The notes under the pieces: model-generated
Databases searched by the model: none
What the model was told of the DNA's origin: nothing
The model's input: only the letters and a program-made list of their open reading frames with translations
In this document: positions 53,761 to 64,000 of the stretch, piece after piece
Position numbering within the stretch: the stretch's first letter is position 1
Layout: each line of letters opens with the position of its first letter
Program-made: the position numbers and the translations under genes
From: Cristatella mucedo
Taxonomy: Eukaryota > Bryozoa > Phylactolaemata > Cristatellidae
DNA: 64,000 nucleotides
Assembly (NCBI GenBank): GCA_009760855.2
Contig: WPIO01000030.1
Location: forward strand, 746,001 to 810,000
Direction: 5' to 3'

Positions 53761-56700
53761 CCTGGACCTTTTTCCAACTGGCGAACGGTCGCCATGTACC
53801 AAAGCATCTATGGAGAGGAAAAAAGATAATACCATTGTAAAAGTGGTCCTTCCGGCTGAATTTTTGAAGTTTAAATAAAAAGCTTATGAGGGGCTCACTG
53901 CACGGCGGCTCCAAGCTAGGCAACCCGTGGAGGTATACGCATCGATTTTGGCCTTGCTGGCAGGACTGGTGAGTTCGGCAGTGAAGGATGACTCGTTAAA
54001 ATTGGCTTTCCTCACCGGGCTTCCCGAGGGCATCTAAATGCAGCTACGCGCGGCGTGAGCGTTCGACAAGATGACTTTTTTGTGGTTTTTGAGAAGGCTT
54101 TAGTTTTGACGCTGACCCACAAGGCCCGCCATGGCTTGGCTCCTTCATACCTAGCTGAACTGCTACATCAGTTTCAGCCTGTTCGCGCCCTTAGGTCCTG
54201 TGTGGACAATAAATTAGCTGTCCCATTCCTCCGCTTAAAGACAGTTGGCGACAGAAGCTTTAGCTCTGCAGGTCCTAGACTGTGGAACTCGCTTCCACAA
54301 TTCTTACGCAACGACAACTACTCTCCAACTGCCGACCATGGCACATCTTTTTCAGCGGTCCTGAACTGCTACTTCTATGCCACTCACTACCTCAACTGCT
54401 CTCCTAACTCTGCTATGCTTCCCACTTTCTCTTTGTTGCGTGAGACGAAGTCTGTTGGCTACCGAATGCGTACCGAAAGCCGCTTAGGCTGTGAGTGCGC
54501 TATACAAAACTCTCCTGCGTAACGCCCACATGGTCATTATGACTTTGTGGAGTTACTGACGGAGATACATTACATTGACGAGTTGGCGGGAGCCGAGCGA
54601 GGCGGCCGCTGCTGAAGCAGTAGTAGCTCTCGCCCGACTCCACGAAAGTGTTGTTGCTTTGAGCTCAAAATGGAAGGGCACATAAGTCGCAACTGCCATT
54701 CATTGCAAAAGCAGCGAAGGCTGTGTTTTGTATGCGGCTACGAATTGCACCTAGCAGCAATATGTCCGGAGCGTCGGTCCGATGCGAAGCAAAAAAAAAC
54801 GAGTAAGGGGAAGAGCATGTAACAGCGCCGGCTCATACCCCTGTTTGTCAACTCGACTGCCGATAATAAATATTTTCAACGGTAGTCCTATTATGATGCG
54901 CTGCTTGATACGGCTACTCTCGGTTGATTGTGACTAAATCTTCGGTACTGCATGCCACCTCGGCATAGTCTTATCCGGTCAACAAGCCTGTAATTACGTT
55001 TAATGGAGCAGTCGCCAGTTGCCGGTCGTCGAGCCGCACGACTCGGTGCTGGTAATCGCAATACAGCTGGGCTGCCTCGTATGCGATATCGTGCCCAGAT
55101 GTAATCTCCTCCTTGGCATGGTCGCTGTGTGGTAGCTGGGAGGCGTGGTGATAGGCCCTGAAGGTAGTGTGGTAACCTTCAATGGGCGTGGCACTGAAAT
55201 CGGGTCCCTTTCGAGCGATGTCAGTGTTTCTGAAAGAGACTTTTCGGTTGTATACCGTGACGGAAAATGGATATTAAAGTTGCATTGGGCGAACGGCGAG
55301 ACATCTCCCACCTTGGTAAACCGCATCGAAACTTGGCGGATGCCCGCCGACTTGCAGGCCGACTACGATCAGGAGATCTAAGAGCTGGTACAACTCGGCT
55401 GGCTGAAGCCCCACGAACGAGTGTTTAGAGGCCTCAGGCCGATAATCGCAGCGTTTAGGAGAAAGAAGACAGAGTGCTTAATTTAGACTACCGCGAGATG
55501 CACCAATAGGTTTCCAGCCACACTGCTCACGGTGCCGTTTGCAGGGAGAAACTTTAGGCATGGTGCTGCATGGGAAGTGACGTCAGCATTACTGATCTTC
55601 CCAGAGCGAATTTACAGCTTCATGTAGACCTTTTCCTGTGGAGATAGCTGGTTGTCGCCTACCAGGGGAGAGGGTACTGCCTTATGCGGCTAGGCTTTGG
55701 ATCAAATGTAGCGCCTAAGATAATGACCACCGTGTTAAATAAGGTTCTTTCTATGGACCTGTGGGTATCTGAAGGCACAGACTCGTACGTAGACGATATA
55801 ATCGCCAATAATGACATTGTCAGGAATGAGCATGTTATACCTCTCTCCTACGTCAGTCCGGGCTTGAAGCTAAGCCATCGAAAAACTTGGTCAGAGGTTT
55901 CATACTAGCGCTTAGCTTCACTGACCATGAAAAGGCTGTTATTTGGGGCAGAGCTAACTATGCTAAACCGCTACCTCAGTGCACGACCAGGAGGCAGCTT
56001 TTTTCGGGGTGTGGACAGTTAACGGGCCATTTTCCTGTTGCCGGATGGCTTCGACCAGCCTGCAACTACGTGAAGAGAGCCACAAATGACCTGTCGTGAG
56101 ATGCTGAGGTTATGGAGGACGTCCTTTGGATGGCACAGGTGATCAGCCGACGCGTTTGCAAAGAGGATCCAGTGTTTGGAGTATGGAGTGTGCTGTCGTC
56201 ACCCAGCGGACAGGTATGGTTCGACGCAAGCAGCTTAACGATAGGCGCCAACTTGCAAATAGGAGAGCAGACTTTTGAGGATACCTCTTGGCTTAGAAAG
56301 CCAGACGACGTAACGCACGTAAATCAGGCCCAACCAGATGCTATTGTAAAGGTCGTAAACTTAGCCCTCGCCTGGGCCTTCGAGATATCGAATGGTTTAC
56401 TGACTCAGCCATTATGCAATCGGGGCTTCGATCGCTTGTCGAAGGCAATAAATCTATCCTTATGAGTGGTCTAGGCGAAGCATTTCCTCGACGGTGGACA
56501 ACAGTAATACGCTACATAGTTAAGGAGTATGACCATCGGGTGAGAATAAAGCTGGTGCGTTCGGCTGACAGCAAGCAGGCCACATAACGCTAGTACTGCA
56601 GCCGTGGACTAAGCCAATCTCGATTCCCGCAGCTGCTACTCAAGCACAAGAAGTAGACCTGCGAGCGTTGAACGATTTGCATAACCTAGGGGTGGACCTT

Positions 56701-57679
56701 AAAATTTACCTGGCTAGGCTCTGCTTTCCCGGCATTTCGGTAACGAGGGAGATAAAGGAACGCTTTGTTAAACCGTGCAAGCGTCGCCGATCAGTGAATC
56801 CAGCGCCAGTGTCTTGGAGCCATGAACATTTGGGCTTAGATTTCAATTGGCACCGCCTAGCTAATGATGTTACTTTCCTCAACGGGGTCTAGTACATGAC
56901 ACTTGTCAATAGCGGCCCTAGAAGTTTTCCATCTGCCAGCGTATCTCCGACGAGAGCATTATCTCGGTGGTTCGGCACTTGGACGAAATATTCAGAGAAA
57001 GGGGCCCACTGTGGCAGCTCTTCAAGGAGAATTCCACCGCTTTCCGATCGAATGCTATTCGCCAACTTTGTGATCGTTAGGTATACAGACAGAGTATCGC
57101 TGTGCCTACCGGTCGTCTAGAAAAGATATAGTAGAGCAAGACCACCACAAAATAAAAGGAATGGTAGCCCGGAGTGGGCGGGACATCACGATGATGGTGT
57201 ACTGGTACAATCTTTCCGCTACCACCCAATTGGATGCGGGCTCACCACCTTGCCGTCAACGTTTCTCGTACGAATGGAAACCTCCGATGGCTTGCGAGCC
57301 TCGCACAGAGAGCTCTGACGGAGATGACTTTATTCAGGGTCAGCAGGTTTTAGCAAAACTCCCTGGAGCAAGTTGCACCACTCAGTGACCTCAGGGGACA
57401 GTTACTGCCTCGACCAGAGGAGTTGGCATTGAAATTGATGGAATCCGCCGCCACCTAACGAACATCAAACCAGTACCGATCTCCAACTAACTACTTGAGC
57501 TACACTCCTATGCTGGCCCTCGTAGTACGGCCAAAGTCGACGAACCCACAGACAGCTAAGGCCAAGATGTGGCCTGAGACCACAAGCACGTCATGAGGAC
57601 TATGTGCTTACTGTTTAGCCTTCTAGCTGCAAAATAGTGGAGAATGCACCGTTGATTGATCTCCATATCAGGTGGACCC
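53761..57679 (+). pseudogene. Decayed Ty3/gypsy element G2, arm B
   Basis: Plus order: gag (53940-54090 and 54578-54800, with knuckle CGYELHLAAIC preceded by CFV, about 54725), protease (about 54890-55150, active-site triplet out of frame), RT with the catalytic box kept (TDSYVDDIIANND, about 55780), RNase H (VWFDASSLTIG, about 56215), integrase (SWSHEHLGLD, about 56815; SRWFGTWTKYSE, about 56960). Stops and shifts throughout. Interrupted by LINE-A at 54095-54577. Shares several lesions with arm A. Confidence 0.85.
54095..54577 (+). mobile_element. LINE-A short copy inserted in gypsy gag, arm B only
   Basis: About 483 bp: C-terminal block open throughout (AELLHQFQPVRALRSCVDNK, SSAGPRLWNSLPQFLRNDN) to a stop at 54522, then the tail GGAGATACATTACATT. 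The gypsy sequence continues on both sides. The 5' junction lies at AAGGCT, which occurs in both the gypsy target and LINE-A. About 9 gypsy bases present in arm A are missing. A 155-codon frame (54055-54522) is a chance gypsy-LINE fusion. Confidence 0.93.
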
Positions 57680-57960
57680 GTGTTCTCGTTAATGCATACG
57701 ACAACCTGCAGCAGTGCCAGCCTAAATGTGTGTTATTTGCCAGTAAGTACTAGGCTGGAGGGCCCCCCCCCGACCAGCAACTAGTCAATCGGAGCGTATC
57801 TAGGCACCAGCAACAATGCTAGCGAATCAGAGCGCAGTATTTCAATACGACAGACAACAGAAGGGACGAACTGGGGCATTGGCGCTTCCCCCAGGTCGGT
57901 GTGTAGTCGAATAAACTGATGGTGTTGCTCGTGGGCTGGTATTCCGTGCAGTGCGAGATG
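57680..57960 (+). repeat. 3' LTR of gypsy G2, arm B
   Basis: Mirror of 14556-14840. Carries GTCGAATAAACTGATGG and ends GTGCAGTGCGAGATGG. A run of nine Cs (about 57763) is absent from arm A. Confidence 0.75.
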
Positions 57961-59981
57961 GAAACCCAACTACAGCCGCAGCTGCCAGTGCTTTCCCGTT
58001 TGATGTTGCGCTTAACTCCATGCGATGCTGCATAACCTTTATTCATATTTCAACCAACTCCTTCGTCAAAGCCTACGGCCGCCAGGGCAAACGCTTCGGG
58101 TGCAACGTTATCCATCATCGACTTCAGGTTGGAAAGCACTAGTGAAATCAAATGATAGGCTGAATGTTGTTATGCAGTGCCCCTTTTAAAGTTCCCTGGC
58201 TTAAAGTCTGCATTGTATGCCAGCCAGATTGGAAGATAGTTGTCTTCTGCAGCCAGCGATGCTGCTGTTCTAATTTTGTAATACTAGTTGCGATCCAGCT
58301 TTGTTTGCAGCAGGTGCCACGTCCAGCCTAGAAAGTTACTCTTGTTCGTGGCCAATCGTCTCAGCACGAGTATTCTGCTCGTCTGAACCTGCGTCGCCGT
58401 CGTCTAAGGTCGCCGAAATAAAGTGGTCGGTTACAAGGCAAGCTATCGCACCTTTTAAATAGCAGTGTCGGAAACGCGATGCAACAAATGCAAGTTAGAC
58501 GCATTAAATAAATATAATCAACTTCGGACTGCGTCCAATTTTAAGATCGGCGTGATTATTGATAACCATTAGGTCTTCCAGGTAGTTTTAATAGCATTCA
58601 AAAATGCTTGCAGCTTATTGTGAAGGAAAATTGGATGGGCGATTTCCTGCTTAGTAGGTGCAAAAGCGATGCACTTATCTTCCTGAACTCATAAATTGTG
58701 TAGGTACAAAGGCCCAGTTCAGACCCCCTAACATGGAAGAGGAAAAAAGCTTTAAACAAGACAAGCTTTAAAGCAAGCAGGGCCTCGTGTACGTCCTAGT
58801 GTAGGGGAAACCAGCATATACTGCATACGTGTAAAACGTATTCACTTATTTGAGCGTGATTTGATGAGACACACGGTACTGTTTATTCGGGACTGCAGTC
58901 ACGTGGGGCATTAGCCAGTTTACTGGCAACACCGTGCTCAGCTGCAGGCTCGTTGCAATTGAAGTACCTAAGCTACATTAGATAAATGACTCTCGAAGAA
59001 CTTTACCCAATACATGCATGTATCATCGCCGTCTTTACTGAAACTGTGCTACCTACGGCAAATGATTTCCTAAACCTACTGCAAGCTGGTGGTCGTTTCC
59101 GAAGCAGTCCGTAACCATAGATTAGCAGTTAATTGGTCTCAGGCCAATAACGTCCTACAGACGATGACGTGTAAACGAACTCCATTGTATCAGAACCAAA
59201 AGAGAAATCAATCTCACTCCAACTTTTTTCGTATGCCGTTGAGCTAACGTCTGGGGTACGACATTCGACGGTAAAGACGAATGTCTTTCTCTTGAGTAAG
59301 CATGGGCAGCCAACCCTGAAAATTAGGAATCGAGCACGTACTGGCCTTAATTGCCGTCCCCTTTAAAGCAGCGAATTTGATTAGCACTGGCGTGGCCTGC
59401 AGCATTGGAATTTTTTTATTGGCATTAGGCAGCCCGGCAGCGTTTCGCTTACAACGGCTACGATCAGCCCTACTGACGAAGCTTCATCGAGTCCAGACGT
59501 TGGCCTTTCTACATTAATCTCTCACCGAAAAAAAATGGAGTGAGCCGCCGTCAGTTCAGAAGCTGCATCGGCTGAAGATGAGCTACCGAGCAAGTATCTT
59601 GTGGGGTGGAAACTCAAATAGCCTCCCAAGGATTGAAAGTGGAGCAGTATTTTTAATCTGAGCACCTCTGAGTTGACCGGGCCCTAATGCGTTTTCCACT
59701 GCTAGTTTCGTATTGGCAAAAGTCGTTCGAGTGAATACGAGACCTTATGACCCTAATAGCTTTATAATTGTTAGCGTTTGCAAAGAGGCATCCAGTCTCC
59801 TAATTTCAAGGCAAAGGGAAACGACTCTAAATGATGGTGTGCTAGTCCAACGAATCAGCCATCGGGCGGTGTCAAAAGTGGGCCTGAAAGGACAATTTCG
59901 TATCAGCTTAATCAAGAATGACATTCGCCAAATGGTTTCAAAGCTCTTAACATAGCACCCGTCACTTGATTCGCCTATACA
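57961..59981. other. Unassigned duplicated DNA, arm B
   Basis: Mirror of 12661-14555, about 95-98% identical by eye. No gene supported. Confidence 0.5.
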
Positions 59982-60896
59982 AATTGCTGCTATAGGGCTC
60001 TGTATAGGATTGTAGTGCAATCCACTGAAAATCGGTTCTGCCTGCATACCTCTTACAAGAAATCTAGGTGTCATGATCCATTCGTTAGACAACCACATCA
60101 GCTCCACAATCAAGGCTGCCTACTTTAAGATACACAGCATTGCTAAAATTCGTGCTTGTTTAGACATGGATACCACTTCTTCGTTGCTCCAGGCATTTGT
60201 GACATCCCGTCACGACTTCTGTAATTCACCGGGTCCAGTCTACCGGGCTGTGCACTCAGGCTCTTACAGCTGGTACAAAACTGTGCAGCTAGGCTTGTCT
60301 GTCGTGAGCTTCGCTGTTGCGACATCACGCCACTTTTTGCCAACTTGCACTGGCTCCCAGTAAAACAACTCATTGACTTCAAGGTTTTGTCCCTCCTTTT
60401 CAGGTTACTTAACTCTGCCACCGGCCTACTTATAACATCTGCTAGCCCACCAGGCTATGCAATGTATCACCCAATATTCCGAAACTAGCTGTCTACTTAT
60501 ACGTTGTACAAACCTCTAATCCTTTGGAGACCGTGTCTTTAGTTCTTATGCTCTCAAAGCTTGGAACTCACTCCCGACTTCAGTCACGATATTCCTGACT
60601 TGAGTACAATTAAAAACACCATACAAACGCACCTATTTATCAAAGCAGTTATGGTTTCCGTGTGGTTCGTCCTCTATGTGCTTATGCCTTCTGACACTGT
60701 ATGGTGACACTAATCACACTTACGTGCTGACCCTCTGCATGTCACCCCTAAACGTATGATTCTCGGTGTTTGTTGAGTATGCTACTACCAAGCGTTCAGT
60801 CGCGCCTCATTTGCAGCATATGTAAAGCATTAACAAAGAGACTAAGTTCTCTGAGGGGTCTTTACCAAGTACGTTATTATAATTTTCATCTTCTAT
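59982..60896 (+). mobile_element. LINE-B 3' half, arm B
   Basis: Same copy as 11626-12660: LGVMIHSLDNHISST, FVTSRHDFCNSPG, the 3' end and AGAGACTAAGTTCTCTGAGG. Same truncation and frameshifts, so inserted before duplication. Confidence 0.88.
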
Positions 60897-61286
60897 CAGA
60901 TCAGACGAATAAGAAAACCTGAAGGACTTGGAATGAAGAGCTTAATTCAACATAAAGGCTAGCAGTTGGAGCTCAAAGTCTCGAGTCTTAAAAGTGAAGA
61001 GATTAGTCACATACAATTTTATATTTGGTAGTCGGAAGTCCCATGAACTTTAAATTAGTAACTACAAAAAATGTCATCTCTCTCTAGCAAAACTTATGCA
61101 TTACAACGACCTGCAAAATTGCGGTACGAAATGGGTGAGTCTGTGCATTGTCCTGCCAGTTAGCTGAACCTCGTTGTTACTTGAATATATTTACTTGCAA
61201 CGCACGTCCATGTCACAAATAATAAAAATAAAGCCGAACAATAAGCACAGTGCTACCGATTACTGACAGAAAGAATTTTGCGGTAC

Positions 61287-61664
61287 CTAGCCATCTCCAT
61301 CCTCATCAGTACTTTCGCTATCAAAATCGGACAAGCCAATTAAATGCTGCATCTCGTGGTCATGATGTTTATCTGCAACTTGAAATTTGCGATCACAATA
61401 CTGACAAATAAGCTCCTCTGTAGTATCGGGTACCATTCCAGCTGCAGGTTGACTGCAATCTCCACCATCACCAAGATGGTTCGTTCCAACGATTTTTTCA
61501 AACTCAGACATGTCAACCTCCGGTTCCACATCCAATGCTTCGGTCATGCCTAAGCCATCACCACTTTGATCGCCATCACTGTGTTGAACTGAATGTTTTA
61601 CAGCACTGTCTTCTCCAATAGATGGCATGAAATGCAGTTGAATGTGTTGCTTCAGGAAGCTTTC
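61287..61664 (-). CDS. Zinc-finger gene B, terminal exon
   Basis: Mirror of 10865-11242. Intact from acceptor (TATGTTTTTAG on minus) to stop, including the last finger ICQYCDRKF...HEMQH. Eight replacements against copy A (P/H, S/L, V/D, N/K, A/G, I/M, S/T, C/G), all outside the finger, and two silent changes. Confidence 0.85.
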   Translation of the reverse strand, partial: ESFLKQHIQLHFMPSIGEDSAVKHSVQHSDGDQSGDGLGMTEALDVEPEVDMSEFEKIVGTNHLGDGGDCSQPAAGMVPDTTEELICQYCDRKFQVADKHHDHEMQHLIGLSDFDSESTDEDGDG

Positions 61665-62439
61665 CTAAAAACATAGTCACGTCAAATTAAGCACCGTGCG
61701 ACTTCTGGCACAGTTGTAAGTTCACAAAAATTATGACACATTTTTGAGCTCTCCTTGCAACTTATTTCAAGCTGAAAAGTGCTTTAGAATCTATTGCACC
61801 GTGACAATTGACACGTGTACAAGTTTAGACGATCTCACCAAACTATATAGAACCTATACGACCACCATCTTGATCTATGTATGGAAATGAAATGGTGAAG
61901 CCATCTAAACATCACACATGAATCATCTGTGACCTCTTTTTCAACCCAGAGAGTTGTTCACTCCTATCACCGCAAAAATTGGACGGGTAACTGAAACGTC
62001 ACTGTTTGCAGATGAGTGAGTGTCTTCTTTGCACGTTGCCAAGTTTCAGATGTCCGAATGATCGATTGCGGCCGTAGACTAGTTAGCATGTTATTTATTT
62101 CTAATGACATCAAGCACCTGTCTCCTTCATGAGTCGTAAGAAAAGTATCATTCGGAAATACTATACCGTTGTAACAAAAAGATATGTTGGCACCCAAATG
62201 GCAACCGTACCTTCGCTGCAAACCGGATCAGGCCAGTGCACTTCGAGGCAAGGAGCGCACTCAGCAAGGGGAGCAGGCGAGAGCATGCTGCTGGTTTATT
62301 TATCTGTTATGTAGGGGTCAAGTGAATCAACACTTGTCACATATAACTAATAAAGATGCAATCTTGAGCAGTCGGACGCGAGCTTAAAGCAGTCACAAGC
62401 AGCACAACTGTGAGCACAATATCCCACATTAATGTCTAC

Positions 62440-62554
62440 CTTGCTGACACTGTAGTCACAGTAATTGCACTTCAACGCACTTCTGATGTTGTGAAACTTA
62501 AGATGACCTATTAGATGGTCTTTACTGTAAGTGCCAAATGGACACCAGTCGCAC
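62440..62554 (-). CDS. Zinc-finger gene B, exon with finger 9 and half of finger 10
   Basis: Mirror of 9966-10080 with the same protein (CDWCPFGTYSKDHLIG) and the same splice sites. Confidence 0.85.
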
Positions 62555-62685
62555 CTACAAAGCCGGACCATTAGGGAAAAAAACGATGGGCAACAGTTTG
62601 CTGGACAAAAGATAATTGGGTCAAAATGCTACTGTGGAAATAAATTACAGCAGGCTGCACATTTAGCAGGGGCGTAAGTACTTGC

Positions 62686-62883
62686 CTATAAACCCTCTTC
62701 TTACAAGGATCAACACTCTCAAGAGATTCAGTTACTACACTGTTGACTGATCTGTTCTCATAAAAGTCCGTAGAATCATCGGGCTTCTGGCAAATTGCCG
62801 GATTTGGAGACAAGTGCAACTGCTCATGAAGTCCGAGAAAATTGAAATCTGGCACACTGTAGTCACAGTAGGTACAAACAAAT
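62686..62883 (-). CDS. Zinc-finger gene B, exon with finger 8
   Basis: Mirror of 9637-9834, identical protein. Same GC donor (AG/GCAAGT on the minus strand). Confidence 0.85.
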
Positions 62884-63029
62884 CTAAAAGATAAACGACT
62901 GCCCATATCTAATTTGTAGTGTAGTAACGAACGGAAATTGATGTCTTAATAAAAGCAGATTCATTAGTTATAACTCCAGCAACATGATCAAAAAGTCTAA
63001 AGAACAACAAATTCTGAATAACTCCTTAC

Positions 63030-63155
63030 CTTTTACAACCGCCGTGCAAACTCATGTGTAGCTCGAAGTATTCCTTCCTTGAAGCAGCATAGGGACACTT
63101 CTCGCACTGGTACATCTTCACATCATCGGCAGAAGGCTCTAAGACATGTTCATCA
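63030..63155 (-). CDS. Zinc-finger gene B, exon with finger 7
   Basis: Mirror of 9365-9490. Finger YQCEKCPYAASRKEYFELH preserved; splice sites preserved. Confidence 0.83.
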
Positions 63156-63266
63156 CTAATACGGTTGTGATTAGCGTTTTAACTATCTTCAGTAGAACAA
63201 AAACCACAACATTGCAGGAAGGCCAACCAGCAAGAACGTAGCACAAAGCCAAACACTCAATAATAC

Positions 63267-63364
63267 CCACCAGAGGACAAAAGTTCAGCACCCTCACATG
63301 CTCCTGCTGCCAATTCCTCCATCTCTTCATCCTGATCGGCAGTAATTAGATCATCCGTGAGACC
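63267..63364 (-). CDS. Zinc-finger gene B, short acidic linker exon
   Basis: Mirror of 9156-9253, no change seen in the exon. Upstream exons of copy B would lie beyond 64000, so it cannot be told whether copy B is a complete gene or a 3' fragment. Confidence 0.63.
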
Positions 63365-63786
63365 CTGAGGTGTAAAAATAAAACGCAATGCAATAACAAC
63401 GCGGGTGAGTTCCCCTACCTTCGGAACTTAATTTGTGACATGCCAAGCCATTAACTAAAGATTCTAGTAATATAGAAACTAATCAAAGCACGACTCGTTA
63501 AGCGCAATAAAGAATCAGAGATTTATAAGGTGCTACAAGACTCAAAGGGCCAATGGCATTCATAAACTGCAAGCCTCAGTGTTAGGTGACGAATTTATTG
63601 CACTGTGTGACTCCATTTTCTTTTATTGCTCATGTGCCTGACCCTACTCATACCAATGGTCGCACTGCCGATCGAATATTCAACCACGATTGTGAGCTAT
63701 TTATTTTCCTGTAATAATACCCAATTGTGCACACAGGAGCTCACACAGATGTCAATAAGGCGACAGTGAGCGCTCTCATCCGAGTT

Positions 63787-64000
63787 GTAATGTAATATAT
63801 CTCCAACAGTAACTCCACAAACGAGAAAGACTATGTGGATATTAGGCAGGACACTTTTTACAGCGCACTCACAGCCTAAGTCACGTTTTGTAAGCATTCG
63901 GTAGCCAACGAACTCCGTCTCACTCAAAAAGAAAAAGTGGAAAGCATAGCAGAGTCGGGAGAGCAGCTGAGGTATTGAGTAGCTTGGAAGTAGCAGCACA
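63787..64000 (-). mobile_element. LINE-A 3' fragment, arm B (cut by window end)
   Basis: Mirror of 8520-8733. Same insertion as in intron 3 of gene A. Confidence 0.85.

Larger units (their letters stand above)
53690..64000 (-). repeat. Inverted segmental duplication, arm B
   Basis: Mirror of 8507-18345. Open to the right at the window end. It differs from arm A by a LINE-A insertion (54095-54577) and small indels that shift the coordinate sum by up to 9 bases near 11 kb/61.5 kb. Confidence 0.95.

Noticed and set aside
54055-54522. 155-codon open frame that looks like a gypsy-LINE fusion gene
   Set aside because: The first residues are gypsy gag in an arbitrary frame and the rest is the LINE-A C-terminal block. 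It is explained by a recent insertion, with no promoter or conservation.
1-64000. CRISPR arrays, operons, rRNA genes
   Set aside because: No evenly spaced direct repeats, no tight gene clusters and no rRNA-like sequence; the window is animal nuclear DNA.

Overview
This looks like nuclear DNA from an invertebrate animal. It has spliced coding exons with consensus splice sites, no operons, and dense old LINE, SINE, Ty3/gypsy and hAT debris, with microsatellites. I cannot fix the phylum from sequence alone. The CR1/L2-like LINEs, the tRNA-derived SINE and two SPIN-like hAT remnants would fit a flatworm, mollusc or similar animal, but that is a guess.

The one gene I can model with confidence is a multi-exon C2H2 zinc-finger gene on the + strand (eight exons, 1394-11242; about 738 codons, 11 fingers). 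Reading phase is conserved across all seven introns. Exon 3 carries a +1 frameshift, and intron 6 is a GC-AG intron. Its 3' half (exons 4-8) and about 7 kb downstream recur in inverted orientation at the right end (63364-61287 and on to about 53690). Coordinates in the two arms sum to about 72520. The window therefore holds a large inverted segmental duplication: arm A about 8.5-18.35 kb, arm B about 53.69-64.0 kb and running off the edge, spacer about 35 kb. Each arm carries the gene's 3' half, a LINE-B copy, unassigned DNA and a decayed Ty3/gypsy element with an LTR.

The spacer is mostly transposon debris. LINE-A has a TACAT-type tail. LINE-B has a GCGCC/GGCGC hairpin tail followed by ATT repeats, and one copy keeps a 403-codon reverse transcriptase frame at 37998-39209. 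A tRNA-derived SINE has a 3' end that resembles the LINE-B tail. Other pieces are gypsy gag fragments, one LTR bounded by TGTAG/CTACA, two unclassified dispersed repeats and long purine or pyrimidine tracts.

The most unusual part is 44.7-48.2 kb. The minus strand holds a broken array of protein modules resembling viral or phage tail-fibre repeats (motifs such as NPQAASDAVNK). A lysine-rich frame lies divergently beside it. A SINE and a SPIN-like hAT remnant have inserted into the array. I read it as a remnant of an endogenous DNA virus or Polinton-like element; no polymerase, integrase, ATPase or capsid gene was recognised. Other low-confidence coding candidates are a secreted C-type-lectin-like exon (30615-31037, minus), a single-TM exon (40399-40680) and an unassigned frame at 47940-48208.
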